From the NCBI RefSeq assembly GCF_001514125.1, contig NZ_KQ948551.1, positions 62,001 to 126,000 of the forward strand: a DNA stretch of 64,000 nt, written 5' to 3'. The position numbers were made by a program, and so were the translations under genes. The stretch's first letter is position 1; each line of letters opens with the position of its first letter. Positions 27,880 through 36,048 of this stretch are shown one piece after another. The notes beneath the pieces were generated by a model. It saw nothing but the letters and a program-made list of their open reading frames with translations, did not search any database and was not told the origin of the DNA. The DNA is from Streptomyces longwoodensis (GTDB lineage: Bacteria; Actinomycetota; Actinomycetes; Streptomycetales; Streptomycetaceae).

Positions 27880-29160
27880 TCAGCCCCCCGCCCGCTCCCT
27901 CGCACCGGCGGCCACCGCCACCGCCAGCACCGAGCGGACCTGGGCGACGATGTCGAGGCGGTTGCGGACGAACTCCGGGTCGGTGACCGTGCCGGTCGCC
28001 GGGTCGGTGTTGCCGGTGCCGAACTGCAGGACCGGGGTGTGCAGGTGGCCGCCGGGCAGGCGGTCGTGCAGCCCGAGGCGGTCGCGCAGCAGCGTGACCC
28101 GGTAGGCGATCTCGTTGGAGAGGTAGTTCCCGCCGCCCCCGGCGCGCGCCGTCGACCCCGGGGTCGGGCCGTCGGGGCGCACCACGGCCTCCGTGCCCCC
28201 GGCGGGGACCTCGGTCACGCTCGTGTTGTCGTACACCGGGAAGCGGCCCGTGTCCGCCGCCGTGACCGGCCGGTACGGCAGGGTCGTCGACGTCCACTGC
28301 GGCTGGGACGCCGGGTCGCCGACCGGGACGGTCTCCGCGCGGCCGGTGTTCTCGTTGTCCGGGGAGCCGCCCCGCCAGGCCCCGTTGGTCCGCTCGACGT
28401 CGAAGCGGCCGACGCGGCCCTGGCTCACCGTGGCGAAGAGGTCGGCCCGCGGCAGGTACGGGCGCAGCGCCCGCTCGACCGTGCCCCGCGTGAAGTCCTC
28501 CCAGCGCACCGGGAACACGACCGTCTCGACCCGGGCGGGCCCGGCCGCCGTGTGGATCACCGTGCCGTCCAGCGCGAGGGCCGCCGCCCCGGACGGGTTG
28601 GAGGTGCGCACGTCCCGGTCCAGCGTGAACGGGTCGAACCCGGTGACCAGGACCCGCCGGACGCCCTTGCCGCCCCCGTCCAGCCGCACGTCGGTGTGGC
28701 CCCGCGAAGTGCGCTCCAACTGGTCCAGCAGCGCGGCCCGCCGGGCGTCCGACAGGGCGAAGCCGGGCTGCCAGGCGCGCAGCTGGCGGGTCATCGCGAG
28801 CCGCGCCCAGTACAGCGGCCGGTCGTCGTCCCGGCTCAGGTCACCGCCCGCCGGACCGCGCCCCTGCGCCCGGTCCACGGCCCGCCGCCACAGCGCCGTC
28901 CCCTCCTGCACGACGACCCGGCGGGCCCGCGCGGGGGAGTCGGCGTCCGCCAGCCGCCGGGCGAACCGCTCGGCCAGGGCGTCGAACCCGGACCGCAGCA
29001 GGATCTCCCGCGGCACGGTCCGGTCGAGCCGCTGCTCCTCGACGGTGGGCGCGGCCCCGGTGGCTGTGGCCCCGGTGGCGGTGGCGGCCGGCGTGGTGAG
29101 GGCGGTGGCCAGGGTGAGCCCGACGGCGAGGGCGCCGGTGCGAAGGCGTACGAGGGCCAT
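27880..29160 (-). CDS. Secreted pyroglutamyl-peptidase I (C15)-like protein, catalytic Cys replaced
   Basis: 426 residues. An Ala/Thr-rich signal peptide covers the first 35. After a helical N-terminal domain, VLVTGFDPFTLDRDVRTSNPSG near residue 193 matches the start of C15 peptidases (usually TGFEPF). The position of the catalytic Cys (CNxxxY) reads LSNEIAY, with Ser348, and the His region is GHLHTPVLQFG. If the alignment holds, this is a non-peptidase or altered enzyme. The extracellular location also differs from ordinary C15 enzymes. Confidence 0.75.
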   Translation of the reverse strand: MALVRLRTGALAVGLTLATALTTPAATATGATATGAAPTVEEQRLDRTVPREILLRSGFDALAERFARRLADADSPARARRVVVQEGTALWRRAVDRAQGRGPAGGDLSRDDDRPLYWARLAMTRQLRAWQPGFALSDARRAALLDQLERTSRGHTDVRLDGGGKGVRRVLVTGFDPFTLDRDVRTSNPSGAAALALDGTVIHTAAGPARVETVVFPVRWEDFTRGTVERALRPYLPRADLFATVSQGRVGRFDVERTNGAWRGGSPDNENTGRAETVPVGDPASQPQWTSTTLPYRPVTAADTGRFPVYDNTSVTEVPAGGTEAVVRPDGPTPGSTARAGGGGNYLSNEIAYRVTLLRDRLGLHDRLPGGHLHTPVLQFGTGNTDPATGTVTDPEFVRNRLDIVAQVRSVLAVAVAAGARERAGG

Positions 29161-29397
29161 GGGGGGAGGGGTCCTTCCGTCGCAGTGGGGTGCGTGCGGG
29201 ACGGCGGAAGTATCCCGTGACGGAAGCGGCCCCCGCCACGGTGCCTCCCCGGCGCGACGGCCGCGGCGACGGGCGGGCCGGGACGGTCCGGGCGGTTGTG
29301 AAGGGTTCGTACGGAATCCGGGCCGGCCGCCCGATCGCCGGTCACCGGCCGGCACCGGGGATTACCGTCTGACCAGGGACCTGACACCCCAGGAGCA

Positions 29398-29429
29398 GCC
29401 CCGGCCCGGACCTGACCCCGGACCGGGGC
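29398..29429 (-). terminator. Terminator hairpin after the second aldose epimerase gene
   Basis: GCCCCGG-c-CCGG pairs with CCGG-a-CCGGGGC (11 bp with one mismatch), loop ACCTGACC. Confidence 0.5.
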
Positions 29430-29441
29430 TCCTCCCGTTCC

Positions 29442-29468
29442 GGGGAAGGGAGGGGAGGGGAGGGGAGG
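29442..29468 (+). repeat. G-run tract (GGGGA repeats)
   Basis: Five runs of three or four G separated by one or two A, followed by a final GG. This fits a G-quadruplex pattern on the plus strand. Confidence 0.6.
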
Positions 29469-29521
29469 AAACCGGCCGGGACCGGCAGCGACCGGCAGCG
29501 GCCACCCGGCCCCAGGCCGCG

Positions 29522-30493
29522 CTAGCGCGCCGAGAAGCCGTACACCGTCTCCGAGCGGTACACCTCGCCCGGCCGCAGCACCGTGCTCGGAAAGGCGGGC
29601 CGGTTGGGGGAGTCGGGGAAGTGCTGCGTCTCCAGGGCCACGCCCTCGCCCGGCGTGAACGGCGCGGGCAGGTGGTCCCCGGTGTACAGCTGCAGGCCCG
29701 GCTCGGTCGTCGCCACCGTCAGCACCCGCCCGGACGCCGGGTCGTGCAGCTCGGCCACCTCCTCGGCGGCCGCCGTGACGCCCTTGTCGAGCACGTAGTT
29801 GTGGTCGTAGCCCGCGCCGAGCTTGCGGGACGTCAGGAAGTCGAAGCGGGTGTCCGCCACCGGGGCGAGGTCACCCGTGGGGATGAGGTCGGCGTCGACC
29901 GGCGTGTACCGGGAGGCCGCGAGGCGCAGCTCGTGCCCGGTCGCCGTACCGCTGCCCGCGAGGTTGAAGTAGCTGTGGTTGGTCAGGTTCACCACCGTCG
30001 GCGCGTCCGTGACCGCCTCGTACGCGAACCGCAGCGCCCCCGACGCGTCCAGCGTGTACGTCGCCGTGACCTCCAGACGGCCCGGGAAGCCCTCCTCGCC
30101 GTGCGGGCTGACCCGGCTCAGCCGCAGCCCGTGCTCGACCGGCTCGACGTCCCACACCCGCTTGTCGAAGCCGCGCGACCCGCCGTGCAGCGAGTTGGGC
30201 GGGCCGTTGGGCTCCAGCGCGTACCGCACACCGTCCAGCTCGAAGCGGGCCCGCGCGATCCGGTTGGCGTACCGGCCGATCAACGCGCCCAGGAACGGCT
30301 CCGGATGGTCCCGGTAGCCGTCCAGGTCCGCGAACCCCAGCACCACGTTCGCCGTCCGCCCGTCCCGGTCCGGGACCTCCACGGACTGCACGATCCCCCC
30401 GTACGACAGCACCCGCACCCGGGTGCCCGCCCGCTCCAGGGTCCAGCGGTGGACCTCCGTGCCATCGGAAAGTGTTCCGAAGTGTTCGCTCAT
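29522..30493 (-). CDS. galM: Aldose 1-epimerase, cytoplasmic
   Basis: 323 residues without a signal peptide. The blocks YGGIVQSVEVPDRDG, GRYANRIARARF, NSLHGGSRGFDKRVWDVEP, VNLTNHSYFNLAG and PAFPSTVLRPGE closely match the Tat-exported enzyme at 11909, so this is its intracellular counterpart. His in NSLHGG and in NHSYFN and the Glu in ALETQHFPDSP are the expected catalytic residues. It ends about 100 bases before a hairpin. Confidence 0.9.
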   Translation of the reverse strand: MSEHFGTLSDGTEVHRWTLERAGTRVRVLSYGGIVQSVEVPDRDGRTANVVLGFADLDGYRDHPEPFLGALIGRYANRIARARFELDGVRYALEPNGPPNSLHGGSRGFDKRVWDVEPVEHGLRLSRVSPHGEEGFPGRLEVTATYTLDASGALRFAYEAVTDAPTVVNLTNHSYFNLAGSGTATGHELRLAASRYTPVDADLIPTGDLAPVADTRFDFLTSRKLGAGYDHNYVLDKGVTAAAEEVAELHDPASGRVLTVATTEPGLQLYTGDHLPAPFTPGEGVALETQHFPDSPNRPAFPSTVLRPGEVYRSETVYGFSAR

Positions 30494-30508
30494 GAGCGGA
30501 ACCCTAAG

Positions 30509-31393
30509 TCACGCGCCCCGGGCGACGACCTGGCGGTAGGCGATCTCCGCGAGCCTCGCCTGGCCGTTCCTGCTCGGGTGGAACCAGTCCCAGTGGCTCA
30601 ACTGGTCGGTGCCGAACCGGTACGCGTAGACCGCCCCGCCGTCGAACCGGCACCGGGCGTCCTGCGCGCAGACCTCCCGCAGCACCGCGTTGTAGTCCTC
30701 CACCCGCCGCTGCACCGTCTCGCGCCGCCGGGTCGCCGCCGCGTCCAGCGCGTCCGCGTCGCCCAGCATCGACGGGCAGATCCCCAGCCGCCAGATCTGC
30801 TTGCCCAGCGGGTTGGTGCGCCCCTCGGACCACAGCCGCTTCAGGTTCGGCACGCTCGCCACGTACACCTGTGCCTTGGGCGCCGTCCGCCGCAGCGTGC
30901 GCAGCGCCTCCTGGAAACCGGTCCGGAAGTCCGCCACCGGCGTCATCGCGTCCGCCGAGTCCCGGCAGGCGTCGTTGGCCCCGGCCATCACCGTCACCAG
31001 CGCGGGCCGCCGCTCCGCCGCCTGCGCCATCTGGCCCGGCAGGTCGGCCATCCGGGCCCCCGACACCGCGTAGTTCCAGCTGTGCGTCGCCGCCTTCGCC
31101 CGCCCCAGCAGCCGCACCGCGAGGCTGTTCACCTCCGGGGCGCTGCCCGTCGCCCACGACACCGCCGGACAGTCCTGCAGGACCGTACAGGCGTCGAAGC
31201 CGCGCGTGATGGAGTCGCCGACCGCGGCGACCGAGGCCGGGCTCACGTCCCACACCGGCGCCGTCGGCGTCGCCCGGCGCGCCTGGGTGCCCGACGTGCC
31301 GTGCGCGTCGCCGCCCATCGCGTCACAGCCCGCCACGCCGAGCACGGCCGCCGTCGTGACCGCGAGCACGGCCCGCACCCGTCGGCTTCGCAT
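30509..31393 (-). CDS. SGNH/GDSL hydrolase lipoprotein
   Basis: 294 residues. Signal peptide with lipobox VAGC puts the lipidated Cys at 23. SGNH blocks: GDSITRG with Ser61, NYAVSGARM, GANDACR, and DWFHPSRNG with the catalytic Asp and His. It resembles secreted lipases and esterases of Streptomyces with several Cys (six in the mature part) suggesting disulfides. The chosen ATG has GAGGG six bases upstream; another ATG two codons earlier is less well placed. Confidence 0.9.
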   Translation of the reverse strand: MRSRRVRAVLAVTTAAVLGVAGCDAMGGDAHGTSGTQARRATPTAPVWDVSPASVAAVGDSITRGFDACTVLQDCPAVSWATGSAPEVNSLAVRLLGRAKAATHSWNYAVSGARMADLPGQMAQAAERRPALVTVMAGANDACRDSADAMTPVADFRTGFQEALRTLRRTAPKAQVYVASVPNLKRLWSEGRTNPLGKQIWRLGICPSMLGDADALDAAATRRRETVQRRVEDYNAVLREVCAQDARCRFDGGAVYAYRFGTDQLSHWDWFHPSRNGQARLAEIAYRQVVARGA

Positions 31394-31713
31394 CCGCATC
31401 CCTCGCCGGTCCCCTCGCTGCTCGACTCCTGCTCCCGCCCGCCCGTGCCCCCGTCCACCCCGCCCGGGCGGCGCACCGGTCCACCCCTCACAACGTGCGA
31501 GGGTTCCCGGGACGCGCGCACCACCCCGCACGACACGGCGCATCCCACCCGTACAGGCGTCCTGCCGGGTGAATGGCGGACGTTTCACGGCACCGGGACC
31601 GACGGTACGTCACACTCCTTGCGCCGCCGCACGGTAGCCTCGCCCTCAACGCGGCCGTCCGGCCGCCGCCCCTGTGCCCGCCTGCAAGTCGACCCGCCTG
31701 CCCGGAGGTCCCG
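31394..31713. other. 320-bp divergent non-coding interval
   Basis: Between the lipoprotein gene (minus) and the DUF3145 gene (plus). It contains a 12-bp perfect palindrome CCGCCCGGGCGG (31460-31471) and a -10-like TAGCCT (31635-31640) about 75 bases before the DUF3145 start. No gene or clear operator seen. Confidence 0.5.
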
Positions 31714-32208
31714 GTGACGACACGTGGAGTTCTGTACGTGCACTCCGCGCCGCGCGCGATGTGCCCGCACGTCGAGTGGGCCGTCGCCGGGGTGCTCGGC
31801 ACGCGCGTCAACCTCGACTGGATCCGGCAGCCCGCCGCGCCCGGCACCTGGCGCTCGGAGTTCTCTTGGCAGGGCGAGGCCGGCACCGCCTCCAAACTGG
31901 CCTCCGCGCTGCGCGGCTGGCACCTGCTGCGCTTCGAGGTGACCGCCGAGCCCCGCGCCACCGCCGAGGGCGAGCGCTACAGCTGCACCCCCGACCTCGG
32001 CATCTTCCACGCCGTCACCGGCATCCACGGCGACATCCTCATCCCCGAGGACCGGCTGCGCGCCGCCCTGCAGCGCTCCCAGCGCGGTGAGACGGACCTG
32101 GAGGCCGAGATCGCCAAGCTCCTCGGCAAGCCCTGGGACGACGAACTGGAGCCCTTCCGCTACGCGGGCGAGGGCGCACCGGTCCGCTGGCTGCACCAGG
32201 TGGTCTGA
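31714..32208 (+). CDS. DUF3145 family protein
   Basis: 164 residues from a GTG with GGAGG five bases upstream. Actinobacterial family with MTTRGVLYVHSAP-type start, PHVEWAVAGVLG and LDWIRQPAAPGTWRSEF. The protein is soluble with no known activity. It is commonly found beside the fatty acid synthase genes in streptomycetes (recalled), and here converges on fabF with a strong terminator between. Confidence 0.9.
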   Translation: MTTRGVLYVHSAPRAMCPHVEWAVAGVLGTRVNLDWIRQPAAPGTWRSEFSWQGEAGTASKLASALRGWHLLRFEVTAEPRATAEGERYSCTPDLGIFHAVTGIHGDILIPEDRLRAALQRSQRGETDLEAEIAKLLGKPWDDELEPFRYAGEGAPVRWLHQVV

Positions 32209-32251
32209 GCCACCCCGAGCCCGGACACCTCGAACACCCCGGACACCCCGA

Positions 32252-32280
32252 AGGGCCCCCACCGCTGCGGTGGGGGCCCT
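32252..32280. terminator. Strong bidirectional terminator
   Basis: A 13-bp perfect stem AGGGCCCCCACCG / CGGTGGGGGCCCT with loop CTG between the convergent DUF3145 and fabF genes. Confidence 0.8.
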
Positions 32281-32301
32281 CCGAGCATGCTCACGGGACT
32301 G

Positions 32302-33573
32302 TCAGACCGTACGGAACGCCAGCACCACGTTGTGCCCGCCGAAGCCGAACGAGTCGTTCAGCGCGGCGATGCGGCCCTCCACGGGCAGCTTCCGCGCCTC
32401 GCCGCGCACGATGTCCGCGCTGGCCTCGGCCTCGGGGTCGATGTTCTCCACGTTGATGGTCGGCGGGGCCACCCGGTGGTACAGCGCGAGCACGGTCGCG
32501 ACCGTCTCCACGCCGCCGGCGCCGCCGAGCAGGTGCCCGGTCATGGACTTGGTCGCGGAGACCGCGATGTGGTCCGTGTCGTCGCCGAACACCTTGCGCA
32601 GCGCCTTCAGCTCGGCGATGTCACCGGCCGGCGTCGACGTCGCGTGCGCGTTGACGTGGACCACCTCGGCGGGGTCCAGGTCGGTGCGGTCCAGCAGGTT
32701 CTGCAGGGCGTGCGAGATGCCCCGCCCCTCCGGCTCCGGCTGCACGATGTCGTGCGCGTCGGCGGAGATGCCCTGCCCGACCGCCTCGGCGTACACCCGC
32801 GCACCGCGCTTGGCGGCGTGCTCGGCGGACTCCAGGACGACCACGCCGGCGCCCTCGCCGAGGACGAAGCCGTCGCGGGCGACATCGTAGGGGCGCGAGG
32901 CGCCCTGCGGGTCGTCGTTGTTCTTGGACATCGCCATCATGTTGCCGAACGCGGCGATCGGCAGCGGGTGGATGGCCGCCTCCGTACCGCCGGCGACGAC
33001 GACGTCGGCGCGGCCGGTGCGGATCATCTCGATGGCGTAGCCGATGGCCTCCGCGCCCGACGCGCACGCCGAGACCGGCGTGTGCACGCCCGCGCGGGCG
33101 CCCACCAGCAGACCCACGTTGGCGGAGGGGCTGTTGGGCATCAGCATCGGCACGGTGTGCGGGGAGACGCGGCGGACGCCCTTCTCCTTGAGCACGTCGT
33201 ACTGGTCGAGGAGCGTGGTCACGCCGCCGATGCCGGAGGCGATGACGGCGCCGAGCCGGTCGGGGTCGACGGAGCCGTCCTCACCGGCACGGCCCTCGAA
33301 CCCGGCGTCCTTCCAGGCCTCCTGGGCCGCGATCAGCGCGAACTGCGCCGAGCGGTCCAGCTTGCGGGCCTGCGGCCGCGGGATGACCTCGCCGGGCTCC
33401 ACGGCGACCGGGGCCGCGATCTTGACGGCCTGCTCGGCCGCCCACTCCTGCTCCAGGGGCTTGACGCCGGAACGACCGGCGACCAGGCCCTCCCAGGTAG
33501 AGGCTGCGTCGCCACCCAGCGGTGTGGTTGCGCCGATACCGGTGACGACCACGGTGTGATTGGTCGGGCTCAC
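32302..33573 (-). CDS. fabF: 3-oxoacyl-ACP synthase II (FabF)
   Basis: 423 residues starting at GTG (VSPTNHTVVVTGIG). The Cys-His-His triad is Cys170 (SACASGAEA), His311 (NAHATSTPAGD) and His348 (TGHLLGGAGG), with Lys343 nearby. It elongates acyl-ACP with malonyl-ACP in type II fatty acid synthesis. Last gene of the fabD-fabH-acpP-fabF operon, separated from acpP by 88 bases that include a hairpin, so its level may differ from that of ACP. Confidence 0.97.
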   Translation of the reverse strand: MSPTNHTVVVTGIGATTPLGGDAASTWEGLVAGRSGVKPLEQEWAAEQAVKIAAPVAVEPGEVIPRPQARKLDRSAQFALIAAQEAWKDAGFEGRAGEDGSVDPDRLGAVIASGIGGVTTLLDQYDVLKEKGVRRVSPHTVPMLMPNSPSANVGLLVGARAGVHTPVSACASGAEAIGYAIEMIRTGRADVVVAGGTEAAIHPLPIAAFGNMMAMSKNNDDPQGASRPYDVARDGFVLGEGAGVVVLESAEHAAKRGARVYAEAVGQGISADAHDIVQPEPEGRGISHALQNLLDRTDLDPAEVVHVNAHATSTPAGDIAELKALRKVFGDDTDHIAVSATKSMTGHLLGGAGGVETVATVLALYHRVAPPTINVENIDPEAEASADIVRGEARKLPVEGRIAALNDSFGFGGHNVVLAFRTV

Positions 33574-33631
33574 GGGAATTCTTTCTCCAACGTTTACGAG
33601 GATCAGCGGCGCCACCGCCGGGTGGCGGGGC

Positions 33632-33651
33632 GGGCCGGAAGGCTCCGGCCC
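33632..33651 (-). terminator. Hairpin between acpP and fabF
   Basis: An 8-bp perfect stem GGGCCGGA / TCCGGCCC with loop AGGC, 10 bases after the acpP stop. Probably partial termination or 3'-end protection, giving more acpP than fabF message. Confidence 0.5.
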
Positions 33652-33661
33652 AAGCAGTGGC

Positions 33662-33910
33662 TCAGGCCTGGTGCTTGAGGATGTAGTCGGTCGCGTCGCC
33701 GACGGTCTTGAGGTTCTTGACGTCCTCGTCCGGGATCTTCACGTCGAAGCGCTCTTCGGCGGCGACGACGACCTCGACCATGGACAGCGAGTCGACGTCC
33801 AGGTCGTCGGTGAAGGACTTGTCCAGCTGGACGTCCTCAACCGGGATCCCGGCGATCTCGTTCACGATCTCGGCGAGACCGGCGACGATCTCTTCCTGGG
33901 TGGCGGCCAT
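33662..33910 (-). CDS. acpP: Acyl carrier protein
   Basis: 82 residues, acidic, with the phosphopantetheine Ser41 in DVDSLSMVE. It carries the growing acyl chain. GGAG seven bases before the ATG. Lies between fabH and fabF as in other streptomycetes, where it is the fatty acid ACP rather than a polyketide ACP. Confidence 0.97.
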   Translation of the reverse strand: MAATQEEIVAGLAEIVNEIAGIPVEDVQLDKSFTDDLDVDSLSMVEVVVAAEERFDVKIPDEDVKNLKTVGDATDYILKHQA

Positions 33911-34022
33911 GTCGGCGCTCCTTCGTTGGTGTTCTTCTGGGTGTTCTTCAGGGGTGGCGCTGACCGCGGCAGCGGCAGGCCGTTGCTGTCCCGTCCCGGA
34001 CGCGTGGTCCGGCACGGAGTGC

Positions 34023-35024
34023 CTAGGGGAGAGTAACGACCGTCGCTGCGTACACGAGACCCGCCCCGAAACCGATCACGAGGGCGGTGTCGCCGCTCCT
34101 CGCCTCGCCGGTCGCCAGGAGCCGCTCCATCGCGAGCGGGATCGAGGCGGCCGAGGTGTTGCCCGTGGTGCGCACGTCGCGGGCGACCGTGACGGACTCC
34201 GGCAGCTTGAGCGTCTTCACCATCGAGTCGATGATCCGCTCGTTGGCCTGGTGCGGGATGAAGACGTCCAGGTCGGCCGGGTCGACGCCGGCCGCGTCCA
34301 GCGCCTGCTGGGCGACCTTCGCCATCTCGAACACGGCCCAGCGGAAGACCGCCTGGCCCTCCTGGGTGATGGCGGGGAACTTCTCGACGGTGCCCGAGCG
34401 GTAGTCCGTCCACGGCACGGTCTGCTTGATGGTCTCCGACTTGTCGCCCTCGGAGCCCCACACCGTCGGGCCGATCGCCGGCTCCTGGGACGGGCCGACC
34501 ACGACCGCGCCCGCGCCGTCACCGAACAGGAAGGCCGTGGCGCGGTCCTCCAGGTCGGTCAGGTCGCTCAGCCGCTCCACGCCGATGACCAGCACGTACT
34601 CCGCCGAGCCCTCGACGATCAGGCCCTTGGCGAGGGTCAGGCCGTAGCCGAAGCCCGCGCAGCCGGCCGAGATGTCGAAGGCGGCGGCCTTGCCGGTGCC
34701 CAGCTTGTCGGCGATCTCGGTCGCCACGGCCGGGGTCTGCTTGAAGTGCGAGACGGTGGAGACGATCACCGCGCCGATCTGCCCGGCGCTGATCCCGGCG
34801 TCCGCGATGGCCTTGCCGGACGCCTCGACGGACATCGCGGCGACGGTCTCCTCGTCGTTCGCCCAGTGCCGGGTCGAGATGCCCGAGCGCGAGCGGATCC
34901 ATTCGTCGGAGCTGTCGATCCGCTCCAGGATGACCTCGTTGGGCACGACCCGGGTCGGGCGGTAGCCGCCGACGCCGATGATGCGCGCGTACGGGGCGCC
35001 CTTGCTGGCCTTGATCTTCGCCAT
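34023..35024 (-). CDS. fabH: 3-oxoacyl-ACP synthase III (FabH)
   Basis: 333 residues with Cys122 (SAGCAGFGYG), His258 (FIPHQAN) and Asn289 (TTGNTSAAS) as the catalytic triad. It starts chains from acyl-CoA primers, including the branched ones that give iso and anteiso fatty acids in Streptomyces. AAGGAG lies 11 bases before the ATG. 23 bases follow fabD. Confidence 0.97.
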   Translation of the reverse strand: MAKIKASKGAPYARIIGVGGYRPTRVVPNEVILERIDSSDEWIRSRSGISTRHWANDEETVAAMSVEASGKAIADAGISAGQIGAVIVSTVSHFKQTPAVATEIADKLGTGKAAAFDISAGCAGFGYGLTLAKGLIVEGSAEYVLVIGVERLSDLTDLEDRATAFLFGDGAGAVVVGPSQEPAIGPTVWGSEGDKSETIKQTVPWTDYRSGTVEKFPAITQEGQAVFRWAVFEMAKVAQQALDAAGVDPADLDVFIPHQANERIIDSMVKTLKLPESVTVARDVRTTGNTSAASIPLAMERLLATGEARSGDTALVIGFGAGLVYAATVVTLP

Positions 35025-35047
35025 GTTCGAATCGGCTCCTTGGCGTC

Positions 35048-35965
35048 TCAGGCGTGCTCGGCGATGAGCGCGCGGGCCGTGTCGAGGTCGTCGGGGGTCT
35101 TCAGCGCCAGGGTCTGCACCCCGGGCAGGGCACGCTTGGCGAGGCCGGTCAGGGTGCCGCCGGGGCACACCTCGACCAGCGCGGTGACGCCCAGTTCCTT
35201 GAACGTCTCCATGCACAGGTCCCAGCGGACCGGGTTGGCGACCTGGCCGACCAGCCGCTCCAGCACCTCGGTGCCCGCGGTGACGGCCCGGCCGTCCTTG
35301 TTGGACACGTAGGTGACCTTCGGGTCGCCCGGCGCGACGGCCTTCGCGGCCGCGGCCAGCGTGTCGACCGCGGGGGCCATGTGGTGCGTGTGGAACGCGC
35401 CGGCCACCTTCAGCGGGACGACCTTGCGCACGCCCTCCGGCTTGTCCTCGGCCAGCGCGGCGAGCTGCTCCAGCGTGCCGGCGGCGACGATCTGGCCCGC
35501 GCCGTTGATGTTCGCCGGGGTCAGGCCCAGCTTCTCCAGGTGGGCGACCGAGGTGTCCGGGTCGCCGCCGAGCAGCGCCGACATGCCGGTCGCGGTGATC
35601 GCGGCCGCGTCGGCCATCGCCAGGCCCCGCTTGCGGACCAGGGCCAGCGCGTCGGTGTCGTCGAGGACGCCCGCGAAGGACGCGGCGGTGAACTCACCGA
35701 CGGAGTGGCCGGCGACGGCGCCGGGCGCGATGTCACCCAGTGCCGCGGCGGACAGGATCCCGGCGGCGACCAGCAGCGGCTGGGCCACGGCCGTGTCGCG
35801 GATCTCGTCCGCGTCGGCCTGGGTGCCGTAGTGGGCGAGGTCCAGGCCGATGGCGTCCGACCAGGCGGCGACGCGGTCGGCGGCACCGGGCAGTTCGAGC
35901 CAGGGAGTCAGGAAGCCGGGCGTCTGGGCGCCCTGGCCGGGAGCGACGAGTACGAGCACTCTCAC
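35048..35965 (-). CDS. fabD: Malonyl-CoA:ACP transacylase (FabD)
   Basis: 305 residues from a GTG. Nucleophile Ser88 in GHSVGEFTAA, catalytic His in AGAFHTHHM, and the substrate loop APGQGAQTPG. It loads malonyl groups on ACP and in Streptomyces also serves polyketide synthases. First gene of the fab operon, directly after fasR with an inverted repeat in the 83-base gap. Confidence 0.97.
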   Translation of the reverse strand: MRVLVLVAPGQGAQTPGFLTPWLELPGAADRVAAWSDAIGLDLAHYGTQADADEIRDTAVAQPLLVAAGILSAAALGDIAPGAVAGHSVGEFTAASFAGVLDDTDALALVRKRGLAMADAAAITATGMSALLGGDPDTSVAHLEKLGLTPANINGAGQIVAAGTLEQLAALAEDKPEGVRKVVPLKVAGAFHTHHMAPAVDTLAAAAKAVAPGDPKVTYVSNKDGRAVTAGTEVLERLVGQVANPVRWDLCMETFKELGVTALVEVCPGGTLTGLAKRALPGVQTLALKTPDDLDTARALIAEHA

Positions 35966-36026
35966 ACTCTCTCTTGGGGACGGGCACGGCCGCCCGTGGG
36001 GACAAGGACGAAGAACGGCAGGGGGA

Positions 36027-36045
36027 TTTGTGGGCCCCCGACAAA
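36027..36045 (-). promoter_or_regulatory. Candidate FasR-binding inverted repeat
   Basis: TTTGT-N9-ACAAA between fasR and fabD. FasR is known to bind this intergenic region and activate the fab operon in S. coelicolor; matching this exact repeat to its site is my inference. Confidence 0.5.
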
Positions 36046-36048
36046 AGG

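Larger units (their letters stand above)
29161..29521. other. 361-bp non-coding interval
   Basis: Lies between two minus-strand genes. It holds the leader and promoter of the C15-like gene (no clear -35/-10 seen), the terminator-like hairpin at 29398-29429, a G-run tract at 29442-29468 and a 10-base direct repeat GACCGGCAGC near 29480-29500. I see no gene in it. Confidence 0.6.

Noticed and set aside
28193-31717. 1174-codon plus-strand frame
   Set aside because: Crosses three well-supported minus-strand genes antisense and has no recognisable domain.
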